DNA of 64,000 nucleotides, taken from NCBI GenBank assembly GCA_029851415.1, contig CM056744.1, positions 89,391,907 to 89,455,906 of the forward strand, given 5' to 3'. Source of the stretch: Eretmocerus hayati (Eukaryota; Arthropoda; Insecta; Hymenoptera; Aphelinidae). Positions 62,001 through 63,368 of this stretch are shown in pieces; within the stretch, counting starts at the first letter, position 1, and each line of letters begins with the position of its first letter. The position numbers and the translations under genes were made by a program. The notes beneath the pieces are model-generated. The model did no database searches and had not been told where the DNA came from. It worked only from the letters and a program-made list of their open reading frames with translations.

Positions 62001-63368
62001 CGCGGGCGAGTGATTAGCGCGGCAAAAGACGCTCGATTTGCACGGCAAAAGACGCTCGATTTGCTGCTACGGCAAAAGACGCTCGATTTGCTGCTACGGC
62101 AACAAGTCATGAAAAATGTTTCCACGACGCGGGTGCCTCCTCGAGTACATCGTCGAGGAGTATGGAGCTCGACTCCTCGACGATGTACTCGAGGAGGAGC
62201 TCCGTGTGTCTGAAGACAGCTGTTGCCGGCCGACTAACGATGAGGGTCGAGCGCGCTCTCTCTCTGACCCCCCAGCAGCTGTTTCTCTCTGGCGATCGGT
62301 GGGGACTGCGTACGTTTGCAACTTGCATTAGAAACTGCGTGAGACTTCTAATGCAGCTGCATCAGAAATTATACGAGAGTTCTAATGCCATAGCGTGGTA
62401 CACGGACTAATGAGGCAAGAGTTCTATGAACGAGGGTTCGAATTTGCAGTAGAACTCTCTGGGCGTTCTAATACAATTTGTATTAAAACTCTCCGAGCGT
62501 TTTGATGTGTGTATTCAAACGCTCAGAGAGTTCTAATACAGTTGTATTAGAACGCTCATAGTCTATCTACTTGCACCCTTTGGTATGCCCCGAACATGTC
62601 TGCAAAATTTGGTGAAGATCGGTTCGGTAGTTTCTTCAAATAAAGGTGCGAAAAAGCTGGTTGGAGTCGCGGCAAGGAAAGGGGCTTCGCCCCAACTATA
62701 TATCACGATTAATGCTTACAAAACTGTGTAAAATTTATGGCTGAATTACGAAGAAAGATTTTTGAGGGAATATCGATAATATTCGTTAAAACAATAATAT
62801 TCCAATATTCCAGTATTATTCTCTAGAATTTTCTAAAAATTACTCTCAGTATTTTTACAACAACGGCAACATTAGTATTGTCTTCTTCGAGGTCTTCTTT
62901 GCAGCAATTTTTCTCACTTGTCGGGCGCATTAATCCATAACGATAACTCCATCTAGGAGTCTTTATTAATACTTTGAAATTATTCGTTCGACATGTACAC
63001 AGATTTCGTCAAATCACTTTTTTGGCTTTCTAGATTTGGCCCAATCAGATACACACAGACAAAAAAAAATCAATACTACATGTCAAATTTCATTAGTTGC
63101 GATCCAGGAACGCTGATTGGACGATTGGGTGAATGGAACACTCTGGTAACGAACGAGCCACTGCCATTTCAGGAATCACCCGCTCAGACGGTTATCGTGC
63201 ACCCTCTGTTCAATCCTGCATCTCTTTACAACGATATCGCTCTTGTGATCCTGGCTAAGCCGGTCACATTTGCCATCAACGTTAGACCCATTTGTATGGC
63301 TGCTCAGGGCCAGGCCACTGCTGCGGGAACCGTTTGTTACGGTTCCGGTTGGGGTCGTAGCGCTTTCA
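31734..63368 (+). CDS. Secreted multi-clip-domain serine protease or homologue (partial, 3' end off window)
   Basis: Six exons join in phase: 31734-32074, 34616-34929, 37892-38305, 39688-39945, 40176-40326 and 63097-63368. They give at least 583 residues. Order: signal peptide (hydrophobic LLIRLLVMIFF then AQT), clip 1, Thr/Pro linker, clip 2, poly-Thr linker, clip 3, clip 4, then the protease domain. Clips are recognisable by CxC openings and terminal CC. The protease domain shows AEFPWMA, CGGSLI, TAAHC (catalytic His) and YNDIAL (catalytic Asp). The Ser exon is beyond the window, so active enzyme versus pseudoprotease cannot be decided. Arthropod clip proteases and homologues act in haemolymph cascades for melanisation, Toll signalling or epithelial integrity. 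Four clips resembles masquerade-type architecture more than single-clip CLIPA proteins. Intron 5 contains the whole Polinton. Confidence 0.85.
32075..34615 (+). other. Clip-protease intron 1
   Basis: Non-coding. It holds a GC-rich imperfect inverted repeat around 33120-33300 (GGCGCGACACCACCAGCTG against CAACTGGTGGCGTCGCGC) and otherwise nothing recognised. Confidence 0.5.
34616..34929 (+). CDS. Clip-protease exon 2: end of clip 1, linker, clip 2
   Basis: It completes clip 1 (CSNDVEVCC), then a Thr/Pro/Ser linker, then a full clip 2 from SCVCVPIFQC to LVCC. Acceptor is TCTACAG and donor is CCCG|GTGAGC, leaving phase 1. Confidence 0.88.
34930..37891 (+). other. Clip-protease intron 2
   Basis: No exon-like sequence with clip cysteines or protease motifs was found. 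Open frames are short and contradictory between strands. Confidence 0.5.
37892..38305 (+). CDS. Clip-protease exon 3: poly-Thr linker and clip 3
   Basis: It encodes a Pro-rich start, a run of about 16 threonines from a (ACN)n repeat, then clip 3 (SCACVLQTAC ... SVCC) and a linker ending LIKNQ. The (ACN) repeat is likely length-polymorphic. Junctions are in phase 1 on both sides. Confidence 0.85.
38621..39309. repeat. Foldback element rich in GTAGC/GCTAC
   Basis: In intron 3. The left arm GGCTTACTGGGGAGTAGCCG is mirrored by CGGCTACTCCCTAGTAAGCC near 39283-39302. Arms of about 330 bp share GCCGGCTAATACGGCTAG and further tracts to a centre near 38965. No coding content. Confidence 0.75.
39688..39945 (+). 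CDS. Clip-protease exon 4: clip 4 and linker to protease domain
   Basis: It encodes ECICVEESNC ... LVCC (clip 4), then a linker ending PECGTRE, whose Cys is the usual interdomain cysteine. Phase is 1 on both sides, matching exon 3, so clip exons 3 and 4 are symmetrical and could have arisen by exon duplication. Confidence 0.88.
40176..40326 (+). CDS. Clip-protease exon 5: protease N-terminus with catalytic His
   Basis: It encodes AEFPWMAIL, CGGSLI and TAAHC. The donor is read as AGG|GTTGGT because this gives the phase needed by the next exon. The alternative GTAGAA four bases on would break the frame. Confidence 0.88.
40440..40990 (-). repeat. Dispersed repeat, copy B (inverted relative to copy A)
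   Basis: Read on the minus strand it shows TACCCAACATCCC, CGTGTTTATCACG and GTCGGAAATAGTGTTTTGGAC in the same order as copy A at 30140-30640. Similarity is moderate, so the copies are old. Confidence 0.6.
42350..42478. repeat. Inverted repeat with 31-bp perfect arms
   Basis: Arms 42350-42380 and 42448-42478 are exact reverse complements (core CTCGGGAGCAACCTGAACTG). A further imperfect stem of GCCAACTTAA / TTAAGTTGGC lies inside. It stands only 134 bp outside the left Polinton end. It may be a MITE end pair or a stable hairpin. Confidence 0.75.
42607..42612. repeat. Target-site duplication, left copy (TGCACC)
   Basis: TGCACC directly precedes the left terminus AGTAGATAGAC and recurs at 62572-62577 directly after the right terminus. 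Six base pairs is the duplication length known for Polinton integrases. Confidence 0.92.
42613..42742 (+). repeat. Polinton left terminal inverted repeat
   Basis: 130 bases identical in reverse complement to 62442-62571. Diverged, gapped similarity continues to 42792 (shared AGTCCGTGTACCACG). It contains internal palindromes, e.g. GTTCTAATAC-aact-GTATTAGAAC at 42631-42654. Confidence 0.95.
42776..42973 (-). CDS. Small Polinton protein with MG N-terminus (65 aa), unrecognised
   Basis: Starts MGNRSSSSS, which fits the N-myristoylation pattern MGxxxS. It is hydrophilic, Lys/Ser-rich and ends with two CxxC-like cysteines (NCKKCDKSG). The last codons run into the extended terminal repeat. A TATA-like TTAAATA at about 43005-43011 stands 30 bases before a TCATT initiator, with the ATG just after. 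It is paired with the next gene, which has a very similar leader and the same MG start. A membrane- or virion-associated role is only inference. Confidence 0.6.
   Translation of the reverse strand: MGNRSSSSSQEQSLLLDEEQKKKGPSSWKEKSEKPSTQKSYSDYKYDRMKNCKKCDKSGSTWYTD
43003..43013 (-). promoter_or_regulatory. TATA-like core promoter of the 65-aa gene
   Basis: Read on the minus strand: GATTAAATAGC, with TCATT centred at 42981, about 30 bases downstream. Confidence 0.55.
43008..43178 (-). CDS. Small Polinton protein with MGC N-terminus (56 aa), unrecognised
   Basis: Starts MGCGWSK: Gly2 with Ser6 fits N-myristoylation and Cys3 could be palmitoylated, a dual-acylation pattern as in Src-type membrane anchors. 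The rest is basic with a Pro/Arg stretch (FIPRPRHPYC). The leader CATCATTCCATAATGGGG closely matches CTCATTCCATCATGGG of the neighbouring 65-aa gene, so the two share a promoter origin or are duplicates that have diverged. Its stop overlaps the neighbour's TATA box. No family was recognised. Confidence 0.55.
   Translation of the reverse strand: MGCGWSKVTERKLSKDKLEKRLRGYTNPFEAPFIPRPRHPYCRQFGKNGEEYDVCD
43206..43727 (-). CDS. Polinton accessory protein, DxQGF...KELA family, copy 1 (173 aa)
   Basis: The start is the ATG at 43727 (GAGATGGC); an upstream in-frame TTG is ignored. Conserved blocks shared with a second copy at 56099-56754 are: VDMQGF, LKELAV, LFKEP, WLERNYHGIPW, IVKG...WLE and a C-terminal CTHHP...VCALHN. 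The spaced E (KELA), C-x-H and C resemble the ECHC zinc pattern of the RNase-H-like Maelstrom domain. That link is my inference from pattern only. The gene follows the 196-aa gene by 20 bases and may share its transcript. Proteins of this look are, to my knowledge, recurrent and uncharacterised in arthropod Polinton loci. Confidence 0.75.
   Translation of the reverse strand: MAYIVDMQGFKQPVDDFVLKELAVAPLDVDSEPLVFLFKEPFPLKRLSQKYVRQNLWLERNYHGIPWCSGDVPYTQVGHILRELLQNAESIIVKGSINKDWLERFGFKVRDITESGYLSFDALYSQKHVTLCTHHPNAQKVVCALHNVELIRKFIKDHSHDWVEEMEWEDINS
43211..43220 (-). promoter_or_regulatory. TATA box of the 56-aa gene
   Basis: Minus strand GATATAAATA, with TCATT (A at 43186) 32 bases downstream. 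It lies at the very end of the 173-aa gene next to it, typical of the element's compact layout. Confidence 0.65.
43748..44338 (-). CDS. Cys/His-rich Polinton protein (196 aa), unrecognised
   Basis: It opens with a dense cysteine/histidine cluster (LCCRETNCRHPDCHFYP). Two more follow (ICKDPKCLKPHREAC and VCDRHKRCESYDTRC), suggesting several zinc-binding knuckles of roughly CCCH type. The middle, about residues 30-90, looks helical (MMRVIDLLKD). It starts 17 bases after the capsid gene's stop and ends 20 bases before the next gene, so all three may come from one transcript. A nucleic-acid-binding role is plausible but not shown. Confidence 0.75.
   Translation of the reverse strand: MSGKKGLCCRETNCRHPDCHFYPDFKKSLEGLAWQQIIQMIIKFRERDQSEYESDYLEEMMRVIDLLKDTTSLKFYVALLGYYRRKICFQPLDYISNICKDPKCLKPHREACDLWDEKVYYDVAVADLLKIIFDNDICHIRFGISNVCDRHKRCESYDTRCPNHYKLQPLKYRGFHNTGVGVFEHDSDCELAHLNY
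44356..45594 (-). CDS. MCP: Polinton major capsid protein, double jelly-roll (412 aa)
   Basis: The frame is uninterrupted and of the usual length for this family. Typical blocks are seen: NAPCHLFSGIRYEINAIEID near residues 78-97, RCRNVGITSLMKG near 98-110, and PRFIVLGFQTARK with YYPYGNLNLD in the second half. In Polintons this protein is predicted to form the pseudo-hexameric capsomers of an icosahedral shell by two jelly-roll folds. Transcription probably starts near 45714 from a TATA at 45741-45750, giving a leader of about 120 bases with the capsid ATG as the first AUG. Confidence 0.92.
   Translation of the reverse strand: MEDILDIHSPVVFDDDISHYEVHAHQPYTGNNYANNDEIRISIQHQDLCVLPSKSSLHIIGRLNVTSGTTAWHTKFVNNAPCHLFSGIRYEINAIEIDRCRNVGITSLMKGWISLNPRQNMENAGWLDIEETKSIIDDQGRFDVCIPLNKILGFAEDYRKVVVNAKHELILQRSNTDVNAVQSTSYNVGTPPVVTWDQWQIELTKIEWLMPYVTPSHQLRIKMLNQLQRSKPMAMSFRSWELFEYPTLPTTSKHVWTVKTSNQLEKPRFIVLGFQTARKNRKEKNASLFDHCNISDVKLFLNSQYYPYGNLNLDITRNQYAILYDMYVHFQSAYYGRDSEPILNKKQFITNVPLIVLDCSKQSETLKNAPVDVRLEIESRENFPENTTAYCLIIHDRIIEYNPVSGDVRKVI
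45741..45750 (-). promoter_or_regulatory. Core promoter of the major capsid gene
   Basis: Minus strand GGGTATAAAA, with initiator TCAGT (A at 45714) 33 bases downstream. It also shows that a 60-codon frame starting at 45730 begins upstream of the predicted start of transcription. Confidence 0.7.
45774..46463 (-). CDS. mCP: Polinton minor capsid protein, penton-type jelly-roll (229 aa)
   Basis: The start is the ATG at 46463 (MESNTLILSG); the frame upstream is open but has only a TTG and lies in the promoter region. Hallmarks: IPTGCYEI, SIGRLLGFTPRIL, GSYLNNHKAHTLHQFFP, VPPGYKIIEVP, VDQDGKLVDFQGEEITVRLHL near the end. This is the single jelly-roll protein predicted to form five-fold vertices of Polinton virions. 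It is adjacent to the protease, PLA2 protein and major capsid genes, all on the minus strand: the virion block. Confidence 0.92.
   Translation of the reverse strand: MESNTLILSGNSPILEAHYNPPIELKSYKNYDCALIDFLSYHSFPNIHEGRNKIIIGTKTITIPTGCYEIDNIEKYIQGELFETGITFSLKPNNNTLRSVIKCSESVDFKVEGSIGRLLGFTPRILKAGIEHISNLPIRILRINSLRIECSIITGSYLNNHKAHTLHQFFPAVPPGYKIIEVPTSKIYLPLIPKREITDIQIAVVDQDGKLVDFQGEEITVRLHLRAIQ
46503..46515 (-). promoter_or_regulatory. Core promoter of the minor capsid gene
   Basis: Minus strand GGGTATATAAAGG, with TCATT (A at 46481) 31 bases downstream and the ATG at 46463. The TATA box abuts the stop of the protease frame. Confidence 0.7.
46515..46871 (-). CDS. PRO: Adenovirus-type cysteine protease of the Polinton; no AUG start
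   Basis: The family match is clear. Numbered from 46871: GTHWVAY with catalytic His56, YFDSFGDL with Asp71, and SFNCGHLCL with Cys106; Gln99 may serve the oxyanion hole. Related proteases cleave capsid precursors during virion maturation. The oddity is the start. The conserved N-terminal part (LSNFDILEY, NFRGVFMRD) is present but no in-frame ATG precedes it. The frame is open back to about 46935, overlapping the end of the PLA2-protein gene in the -1 frame across an A10 run (46885-46894). Starting at the internal Met would remove 27 conserved residues. Expression by -1 frameshift, or by splicing to an acceptor such as GCCTGACAG, is the likely explanation. Confidence 0.9.
   Translation of the reverse strand: MPDRALSNFDILEYAKKKRIPNFRGVFMRDALPADGPRYRESAIVNLDDQSGPGTHWVAYRKRGNDVVYFDSFGDLQPPLDLMLYLGVDNVKYNPKRYQEFGSFNCGHLCLKFLCNEL
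46874..47770 (-). CDS. Virion protein with N-terminal phospholipase A2 domain and basic core (298 aa)
   Basis: The start is the ATG at 47770. Residues 31-70 carry the PLA2 signature of parvovirus-VP1 type: the calcium loop YCGPG at 35-39 and the catalytic pair H63-D64 in CKDHDIAYS. Residues about 115-205 are extremely Lys/Arg-rich, like DNA-condensing core proteins. Residues 212-243 form a Gly/Ala-rich hydrophobic segment (FLPYLIPLFAGL), followed by a helix and the GLYL repeats near 269-284. In viruses such PLA2 domains help breach endosomal membranes. Here the role is inferred from motifs. The 3' end includes the A10 run discussed under the protease. It is transcribed divergently from the ATPase. 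Confidence 0.88.
   Translation of the reverse strand: MIIYKRSRKRKYGRGLVNKFINRLPVELHLPGYQYCGPGTKLEKRLARGDPGINPLDSFCKDHDIAYSQNRENIEARHAADRVLAEKAWNRVRAKDASIGEKAAAWAVTTAMKLKTKAGMGLKRRAGVRKKKTGRKKTRAATRKVKIPPKKRRHTTSLSTIIKAAAKSTVHDKSAKKVISSAMRGARAAIRKVGGKIRVKIPRVLPVSTKIGGFLPYLIPLFAGLSATGALAGGAAGVAKAINQAKAAKRQLEESQRHNKTMEAIALGKGLYLKTHKKGFGLYLSPYMGDGLKKKRSK
46885..46894 (-). promoter_or_regulatory. Candidate -1 ribosomal frameshift slippery site (A10)
   Basis: On the minus strand the PLA2-protein frame reads TTG AAA AAA AAA AGA and then stops five codons after the run's first AAA triplets. The heptamer A AAA AAA in this frame allows tandem slippage into the -1 frame, which is the protease frame and is open through the whole overlap. 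No downstream RNA structure was evaluated. Confidence 0.5.
47805..47830. promoter_or_regulatory. Divergent core promoter between PLA2-protein and ATPase genes
   Basis: Two TATA elements lie back to back: TTATATAA at 47807-47814 and the palindromic GGTATTTATACC at 47819-47830. Rightward, TATATAA at 47808 is followed by TCACT (A at 47840) after 32 bases. Leftward, TATAAAT from 47828 is followed by TCAGT (A at 47796) after 32 bases. The predicted start sites are thus only 44 bp apart. Confidence 0.7.
47869..48570 (+). CDS. ATP: DNA-packaging ATPase, A32/FtsK-HerA type (233 aa)
   Basis: Walker A GPSNCGKT at residues 42-49 and Walker B IMIFDDV at 114-120 with the acidic pair D118-D119. Length and spacing fit the Polinton genome-packaging ATPase, a motor thought to pump DNA into the preformed shell. 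The sensor-like region (CQSYAQVPKLLVRDN) follows at about 150. First gene of a rightward block (ATPase, 303-aa protein, fibre-like protein, integrase). Confidence 0.93.
   Translation: MDFSESSKKLPVINFDVLVKDEKKVKRHGDLLPDTIRAIFCGPSNCGKTNSLLALLIHPNGLKYENVYLYSKSLNQAKYQFLKDVLEPIEGLNYFPFSDNEEVISPDKTLPNSIMIFDDVACDKNQDHLRNFFCMGRHKGVDCFYLCQSYAQVPKLLVRDNVNLLVLFKQDQKNQKHVYDNHVNTDMSFQAFRELCSACWNDSHGFLVIDKDREINDGRYRKGFDCFATNISY
48614..49525 (+). CDS. Conserved Polinton protein with C-terminal YWDDPNELVDRL domain (303 aa)
   Basis: The start is the ATG at 48614 (ACATGG). Residues 1-65 form a charged coiled coil, and a Ser/acidic stretch follows. The C-terminal half has GDDLLYGVYEKHGK, TPGLLQLI and near the end YVYWDDPNELVDRLRLL with IIDELREAGYI. 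I recognise this C-terminal block as a widespread uncharacterised domain in arthropod Polinton-derived proteins (called DUF8207 as far as I recall). Function is unknown. Its position in the ATPase-integrase block suggests a virion or assembly role. No TATA box stands before it, so it may use the ATPase transcript. Confidence 0.85.
   Translation: MAELEKEKNILQQLVKARDAVRHKYNLLKYEKENVDKALGETFKPIIEPLEKIVSQTKDSLSSKTALRNIPLKAKKRPKLLKNFQLKSSEETESTLSPDESGHETSFFDAPEVGNDYKSPLKHPLYGKGDDLLYGVYEKHGKTMLGNSEILFEDDIKVNKVSYPATPGLLQLILMKQPNMKLVTEKDSSLYRQILETTSAHRKRHNPDETLRASATSKKFNEIIKPLFAKDEIPDGIYGSGVMPQYKVARINSRMDYVYWDDPNELVDRLRLLIAERTAGNRNHDNEIHSIIDELREAGYIMN
49511..49517 (+). promoter_or_regulatory. TATA box of the fibre-like gene
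   Basis: TATATAA sits inside the last codons of the 303-aa gene, with initiator TCAGT (A at 49543) 32 bases downstream and the ATG at 49552, giving a leader of under 10 bases. Confidence 0.6.
49552..49980 (+). CDS. Fibre-like coiled-coil protein (142 aa)
   Basis: Residues 18-55 read like the head of a viral fibre or spike: RGPPGIGYKFTDDGQFD, a KRL.NL turn and PVDPSDAVNF, a pattern common in trimeric tail-fibre joints. Residues 58-135 are a heptad-like coiled coil, and the C-terminus is basic (NNKRRKR). A trimeric virion spike is my inference; no receptor-binding domain is present. The stop overlaps the integrase start as ATGA (49977-49980), which implies coupled expression from one mRNA. Confidence 0.75.
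   Translation: MSVDVFGRALKRKTIEEGLRGPPGIGYKFTDDGQFDAEGKRLCNLAAPVDPSDAVNFQTLKDFLHSEIQSTHEVTSKLRSDIDDVNVILAADEDTFKKDTKYLTDLVEAHRDEIDQQILTLNAKLHELESAFEAKNNKRRKR
49977..50888 (+). CDS. INT: Polinton integrase with C-terminal chromodomain (303 aa)
   Basis: RVE catalytic core: D36 in WQADLVEM, D97 in QTDRGKEF and E131 in ASICERLNRTLK. Between them lies the typical YLLTVIDVFSKYAW. An SH3-like DNA-binding stretch (KVNDKVRVSR) follows at about 205. The end YLVEKVIRKRGNQMYVKWLG is a chromodomain. It inserts the linear element DNA and makes the 6-bp target duplication. No HHCC finger is present N-terminally. The stop codon is part of an AATAAA (50884-50889), so the poly(A) signal overlaps the end of the gene. 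Confidence 0.95.
   Translation: MNQKRVVVKELHKPARRNYPRRQVDIRGLDESWQADLVEMQPYSKENKGFRYLLTVIDVFSKYAWAVPVKSKDGKDVTAAMESILKQGRVPKNLQTDRGKEFYNKTFQSLMRKYNINLYSTYSEMKASICERLNRTLKNKMWTRFSLQGNHKWLGFLPDLLEEYNDTKHSKIKMKPKDVNAENEAQVLRCFPIDNRIVKKPKFKVNDKVRVSRIKGVFDKAYWPNWSTEIFTIDKIRKSKPVTYHLKDYQDEPVSGCFYEEELSKVKYPDVYLVEKVIRKRGNQMYVKWLGFDSSHNSWINQQ
50884..50889 (+). promoter_or_regulatory. Polyadenylation signal overlapping the integrase stop
   Basis: AATAAA includes the TAA stop at 50886-50888. The minus-strand neighbour has its own AATAAA (TTTATT on + at 51025-51030), so the two blocks converge here without a gap. Confidence 0.6.
51062..51367 (-). CDS. Small conserved Polinton protein (101 aa), unrecognised
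   Basis: Contains NQSYSITEIRKLNTKYGKQI and FAPPRICKAL. Small proteins of this look sit next to polymerase in other Polinton-like loci, but their function is unknown. The short beta-rich pattern could be an OB-like fold (speculative). A possible upstream mini-exon exists: ATG TCA GAT at 51451-51443, then a 72-base intron with GTAAGT donor and CTTCTAG acceptor, joining in phase to AAA ATG GAT and adding four residues. It follows the polymerase stop and an AATAAA lies about 35 bases after its own stop. Confidence 0.7.
   Translation of the reverse strand: MDIDNLNDIASNNGILPKKTWKELEQNQSYSITEIRKLNTKYGKQIVFHIDEVTEQFQIFAPPRICKALYDDEEMFDYLGAKANKLELSILNLGDGKFKFI
51455..55660 (-). CDS. POLB: Protein-primed DNA polymerase B of the Polinton (about 1401 aa)
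   Basis: The start is the ATG at 55660; the frame is open further but only to a TTG. Landmarks by approximate residue: C2H2-like CDRCLHYF...H at 392-412, ExoI YADFES near 445, ExoII NLSGYDGHF near 590, ExoIII YLKTDVLLLAD near 745, palm motif A DANNLYG near 840, motif B KLMVNAVYGKT near 985, motif C YTDTDS near 1087. All exonuclease and polymerase acidic residues are present, so it should be active. It replicates the linear element from protein-capped ends. The normal end of the family is near residue 1240. A further acidic tail of about 155 residues follows and ends in a basic patch. A 5' leader intron (AAG|GTAAAT ... TTTCAAG) is possible. Confidence 0.95.
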   Translation of the reverse strand: MGSLEAVESNFETFMQLLEGDVESDQDLQNFLDKSLELISSFESLTLTSELSRHQKQRCQTYLSKLINIKNRLESLLRRVGGELDESRPSGHSDPSIRWDDLPSIFQRRISSGVITNLQHKEISSFLEDARQLFEEKISAALETFTALKVNIELSAEYVVLKNDAESTDMKYFNTANQPIFRSTNLKDWYDEYVVETILHQIEEFEGKGSGFTLKQVLSMIVNMNQYQPMQGSSYIPLPVSIQKKRACVNVRNNDNQCFKWAVLSALHPAPHGTERISWYKPHADELNFTDISFPVSIKQIKKFEKQNTVSVNIFLLKKVGKTYTVCTAHVTDLHKPKHVNLLLIQDYYIDEEEKVREGQEPAHPPKFHYVWIKDLSRLVHSQLSAHNGKIHICDRCLHYFTTNKKLQDHLVDCIEINKCRVQLPPPNSKISFKNFKNKEKVAFVMYADFESILEPTQNPQAFQHHKAFSVGYYLKNTFDETKSYYKSYRQKTSDSQTPAEWFVSELKKIAEELDNLYKNPKPMILTDDDRENFEVAQNCHICGKAFSETDKKVADHSHLTGAFRGAAHNSCNLNYKDSRFIPIFYHNLSGYDGHFLIRELASDTILKGRISVLAENKDRYISFTKFIDGSIINFRFLDAFRFMPESLDKLASYLPHHIITYSNFKLDGYSDEQIKLLTKKGVYPYDYTSSLAVLEETSLPKKEDFYSKLHECEISDEDYEHANTVWRELKIESLGEYSDVYLKTDVLLLADVFENFRSASLEAFGLDPAHYYTTPGYTWDCMLLYTGVELDLISDIDMLLFIEKGIRGGISQCSNRYAKANNRFMNEGYDPSRKESYLIYLDANNLYGFAMSQRLPCSNFEWVDNVDEDPNFYMVSDDSDVGYILECDLIYPEELHVKHQDLPFCPEHMAPPASKHKKLLTTLYDKERYVIHYRALKQAREHGLIVKKIHRALKFTQSPWLEPYVAFNTQKRATAANPFEKALFKLMVNAVYGKTMENERKRVTVKLVKKWSGRYGAEAHIASPDFHSVSVIDDDLVAIQKLRTEVVMSKPTYVGLSVLDISKTHMYDFHYSKMKEWAGAHCKLLYTDTDSLIYLIEGANIYEIMKEHSDWFDTSDYEESNSFGIERKNKKIVGLFKDECNGCIMTEFIGLRSKMYCILIQNQPPVFKAKGVKTGVVKRTLTFENYRDCLFNGNVVKCVQNTIRSRLHNVRTERQEKVGLSPYDNKRFLIAGKTDTRPWGHKDISMETDRVGELPLIEPMARAELSSAVDEPERRPPEEAPQVDFIPEEDFQIDFVLDEDLQVEFQHDFEGVVEETLRIQSDQKIESSHSVAESRSPISESLDKDILSLFDEDILNLFLDESLSREFAEDFESTEAHRLKRIRPSVIFESEGPSNKRTCP
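55811..55820 (-). promoter_or_regulatory. TATA box of the polymerase gene
   Basis: Minus strand GGGTATAAAG, sharing the GGGTATA core with the capsid promoters. A CACTT initiator-like site (A at 55787) lies 30 bases downstream. A 13-codon upstream reading frame begins near 55804. Confidence 0.6.
56017..56023 (+). promoter_or_regulatory. TATA box of the second KELA-family gene
   Basis: TATAAAT, with TCAGT (A at 56051) 34 bases downstream and the ATG at 56099. Forms a divergent pair with the polymerase promoter about 200 bp away. Confidence 0.6.
56099..56754 (+). CDS. Polinton accessory protein, DxQGF...KELA family, copy 2 (198 aa, spliced)
   Basis: Exons 56099-56424 and 56484-56754 join in phase across a 59-base intron (GTAAGT ... 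GAAG), completing RIIIDMDEL. It aligns along its length with the protein at 43206-43727: VDIQGF, LKELAI, LFKEP, WLERNFHGIPW, IYVKG...WLD and CPHHP...ICAVKN. The intron is absent from the other copy. A Gln/Glu-rich tail of about 45 residues is unique here. AATAAA at 56765-56770 is only 11 bases after the stop. The shared E, C-x-H-H and C residues suggest a metal site. Both copies being intact implies different jobs. Confidence 0.78.
56755..57336. other. Convergent 3' ends, no gene
   Basis: Contains the AATAAA of the rightward gene at 56765 and, for the leftward cargo gene, a TTTATT (AATAAA on minus) at 56986-56991, about 350 bases past its stop. Nothing else recognised. Confidence 0.55.
57337..59453 (-). 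CDS. Spliced cargo protein with SUMO-interaction-like motifs, basic coiled coil and Gln-rich tail (628 aa)
   Basis: Coding exons 59453-59009, 58928-58747, 58675-58196 and 58116-57337 join in phase by GT-AG introns. Residues 52-121 repeat the block SPARSE/D-x-SVICL: hydrophobic cores FCL, VICL, VICL and VVCI stand beside Ser/Asp/Glu. Residues 163-175 read six Val, Leu, then SEDDES, a textbook SUMO-interaction pattern. Residues about 185-365 are acidic, Asn/Gln-rich. Residues about 395-460 are a Lys/Arg-rich helix, then a long Gln/His tract, ending KKSR. This composition suggests a nuclear regulator. I recognise no homologue. A noncoding first exon (about 61594-61461) and a repeat-filled intron precede it. 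It could be an element gene or captured host DNA. Confidence 0.75.
59460..61460 (-). other. First intron of the cargo gene (5' UTR intron)
   Basis: Donor ATTG|GTGAGT at 61461/61460 and acceptor CCTGTAAACAG|CTGAACATG at 59460/59459. Most of the intron is a tandem array. Confidence 0.55.
59461..61090. repeat. 225-bp tandem repeat array, about seven copies
   Basis: The core CTTGAACGTTCCACT recurs with its G at 59604, 59829, 60055, 60279, 60504, 60729 and 60954, i.e. every 224-226 bases. Copies are about 90 percent alike by eye, and the outermost are the most diverged. No coding content. The regular length suggests recent unequal exchange or replication slippage. Confidence 0.92.
61461..61594 (-). 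other. Noncoding first exon of the cargo gene (predicted)
   Basis: Runs from a TCACA initiator-like site (A at 61594) to the GTGAGT donor after 61461. It contains no ATG leading into the protein frame. Inferred from promoter and splice signals only. Confidence 0.45.
61617..61624 (-). promoter_or_regulatory. TATA box of the cargo gene
   Basis: Minus strand TTATATAA, 29 bases before TCACA. Same spacing as the other promoters of the element. Confidence 0.55.
61741..61812. repeat. 24-bp tandem repeat, three copies
   Basis: Units begin AACGTGCACC, AACGTGCACC and AATGTGTACC at 61741, 61765 and 61789, each followed by a GACGA-containing spacer. Confidence 0.75.
62020..62103. repeat. Tandem repeat of GGCAAAAGACGCTCGATTTG, three copies
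   Basis: Copies begin at 62021, 62044 and 62071. The last two share an extra CTGCTAC spacer. Confidence 0.85.
62136..62197. repeat. Perfect hairpin, 26-bp arms, near the right end
   Basis: Arms 62136-62161 and 62172-62197 (CCTCCTCGAGTACATCGTCG and its complement) flank a 10-base loop. GC-rich, so a very stable stem. Confidence 0.9.
62442..62571 (-). repeat. Polinton right terminal inverted repeat
   Basis: Exact reverse complement of 42613-42742. Diverged similarity extends left to about 62394 (CGTGGTACACGGACT). Confidence 0.95.
62572..62577. repeat. Target-site duplication, right copy (TGCACC)
   Basis: Identical to the six bases directly before the left terminus. Confidence 0.92.
62578..63096 (+). 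other. Intron 5, right of the Polinton
   Basis: About 520 bases of non-coding sequence ending in acceptor TTTCATTAG at 63096. The stretch 62578-62690 looks like a repeat fragment (TTTGGTGAAGATCGGTTCGG), but its family was not recognised. Confidence 0.5.
63097..63368 (+). CDS. Clip-protease exon 6: protease domain with catalytic Asp
   Basis: Encodes CDPGTLIGRLGEWNT, VIVHPLFNPASLYNDIAL (catalytic Asp in DIAL), RPICM and GSGWGR. Joins exon 5 in phase 2, so the protease frame is intact across the Polinton. Donor TTCA|GTAAGT. Confidence 0.88.

Larger units (their letters stand above)
42613..62571. mobile_element. Complete Polinton/Maverick element (polintovirus-like), 19,959 bp
   Basis: Bounded by 130-bp perfect terminal inverted repeats starting 5'-AG and by a 6-bp target duplication. 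It encodes the full set known for virus-like Polintons: protein-primed DNA polymerase B, retroviral-type integrase, packaging ATPase, cysteine protease, major and minor capsid proteins. It also carries a PLA2-type protein, a fibre-like protein and accessory genes. No frame is visibly broken. Genes occupy both strands in short divergent or convergent blocks with TATA-type promoters. Such elements integrate as DNA and are thought to form virions. The insertion lies in intron 5 of a clip-domain protease gene, between the catalytic His and Asp exons, so splicing must skip about 22.8 kb. Confidence 0.96.
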
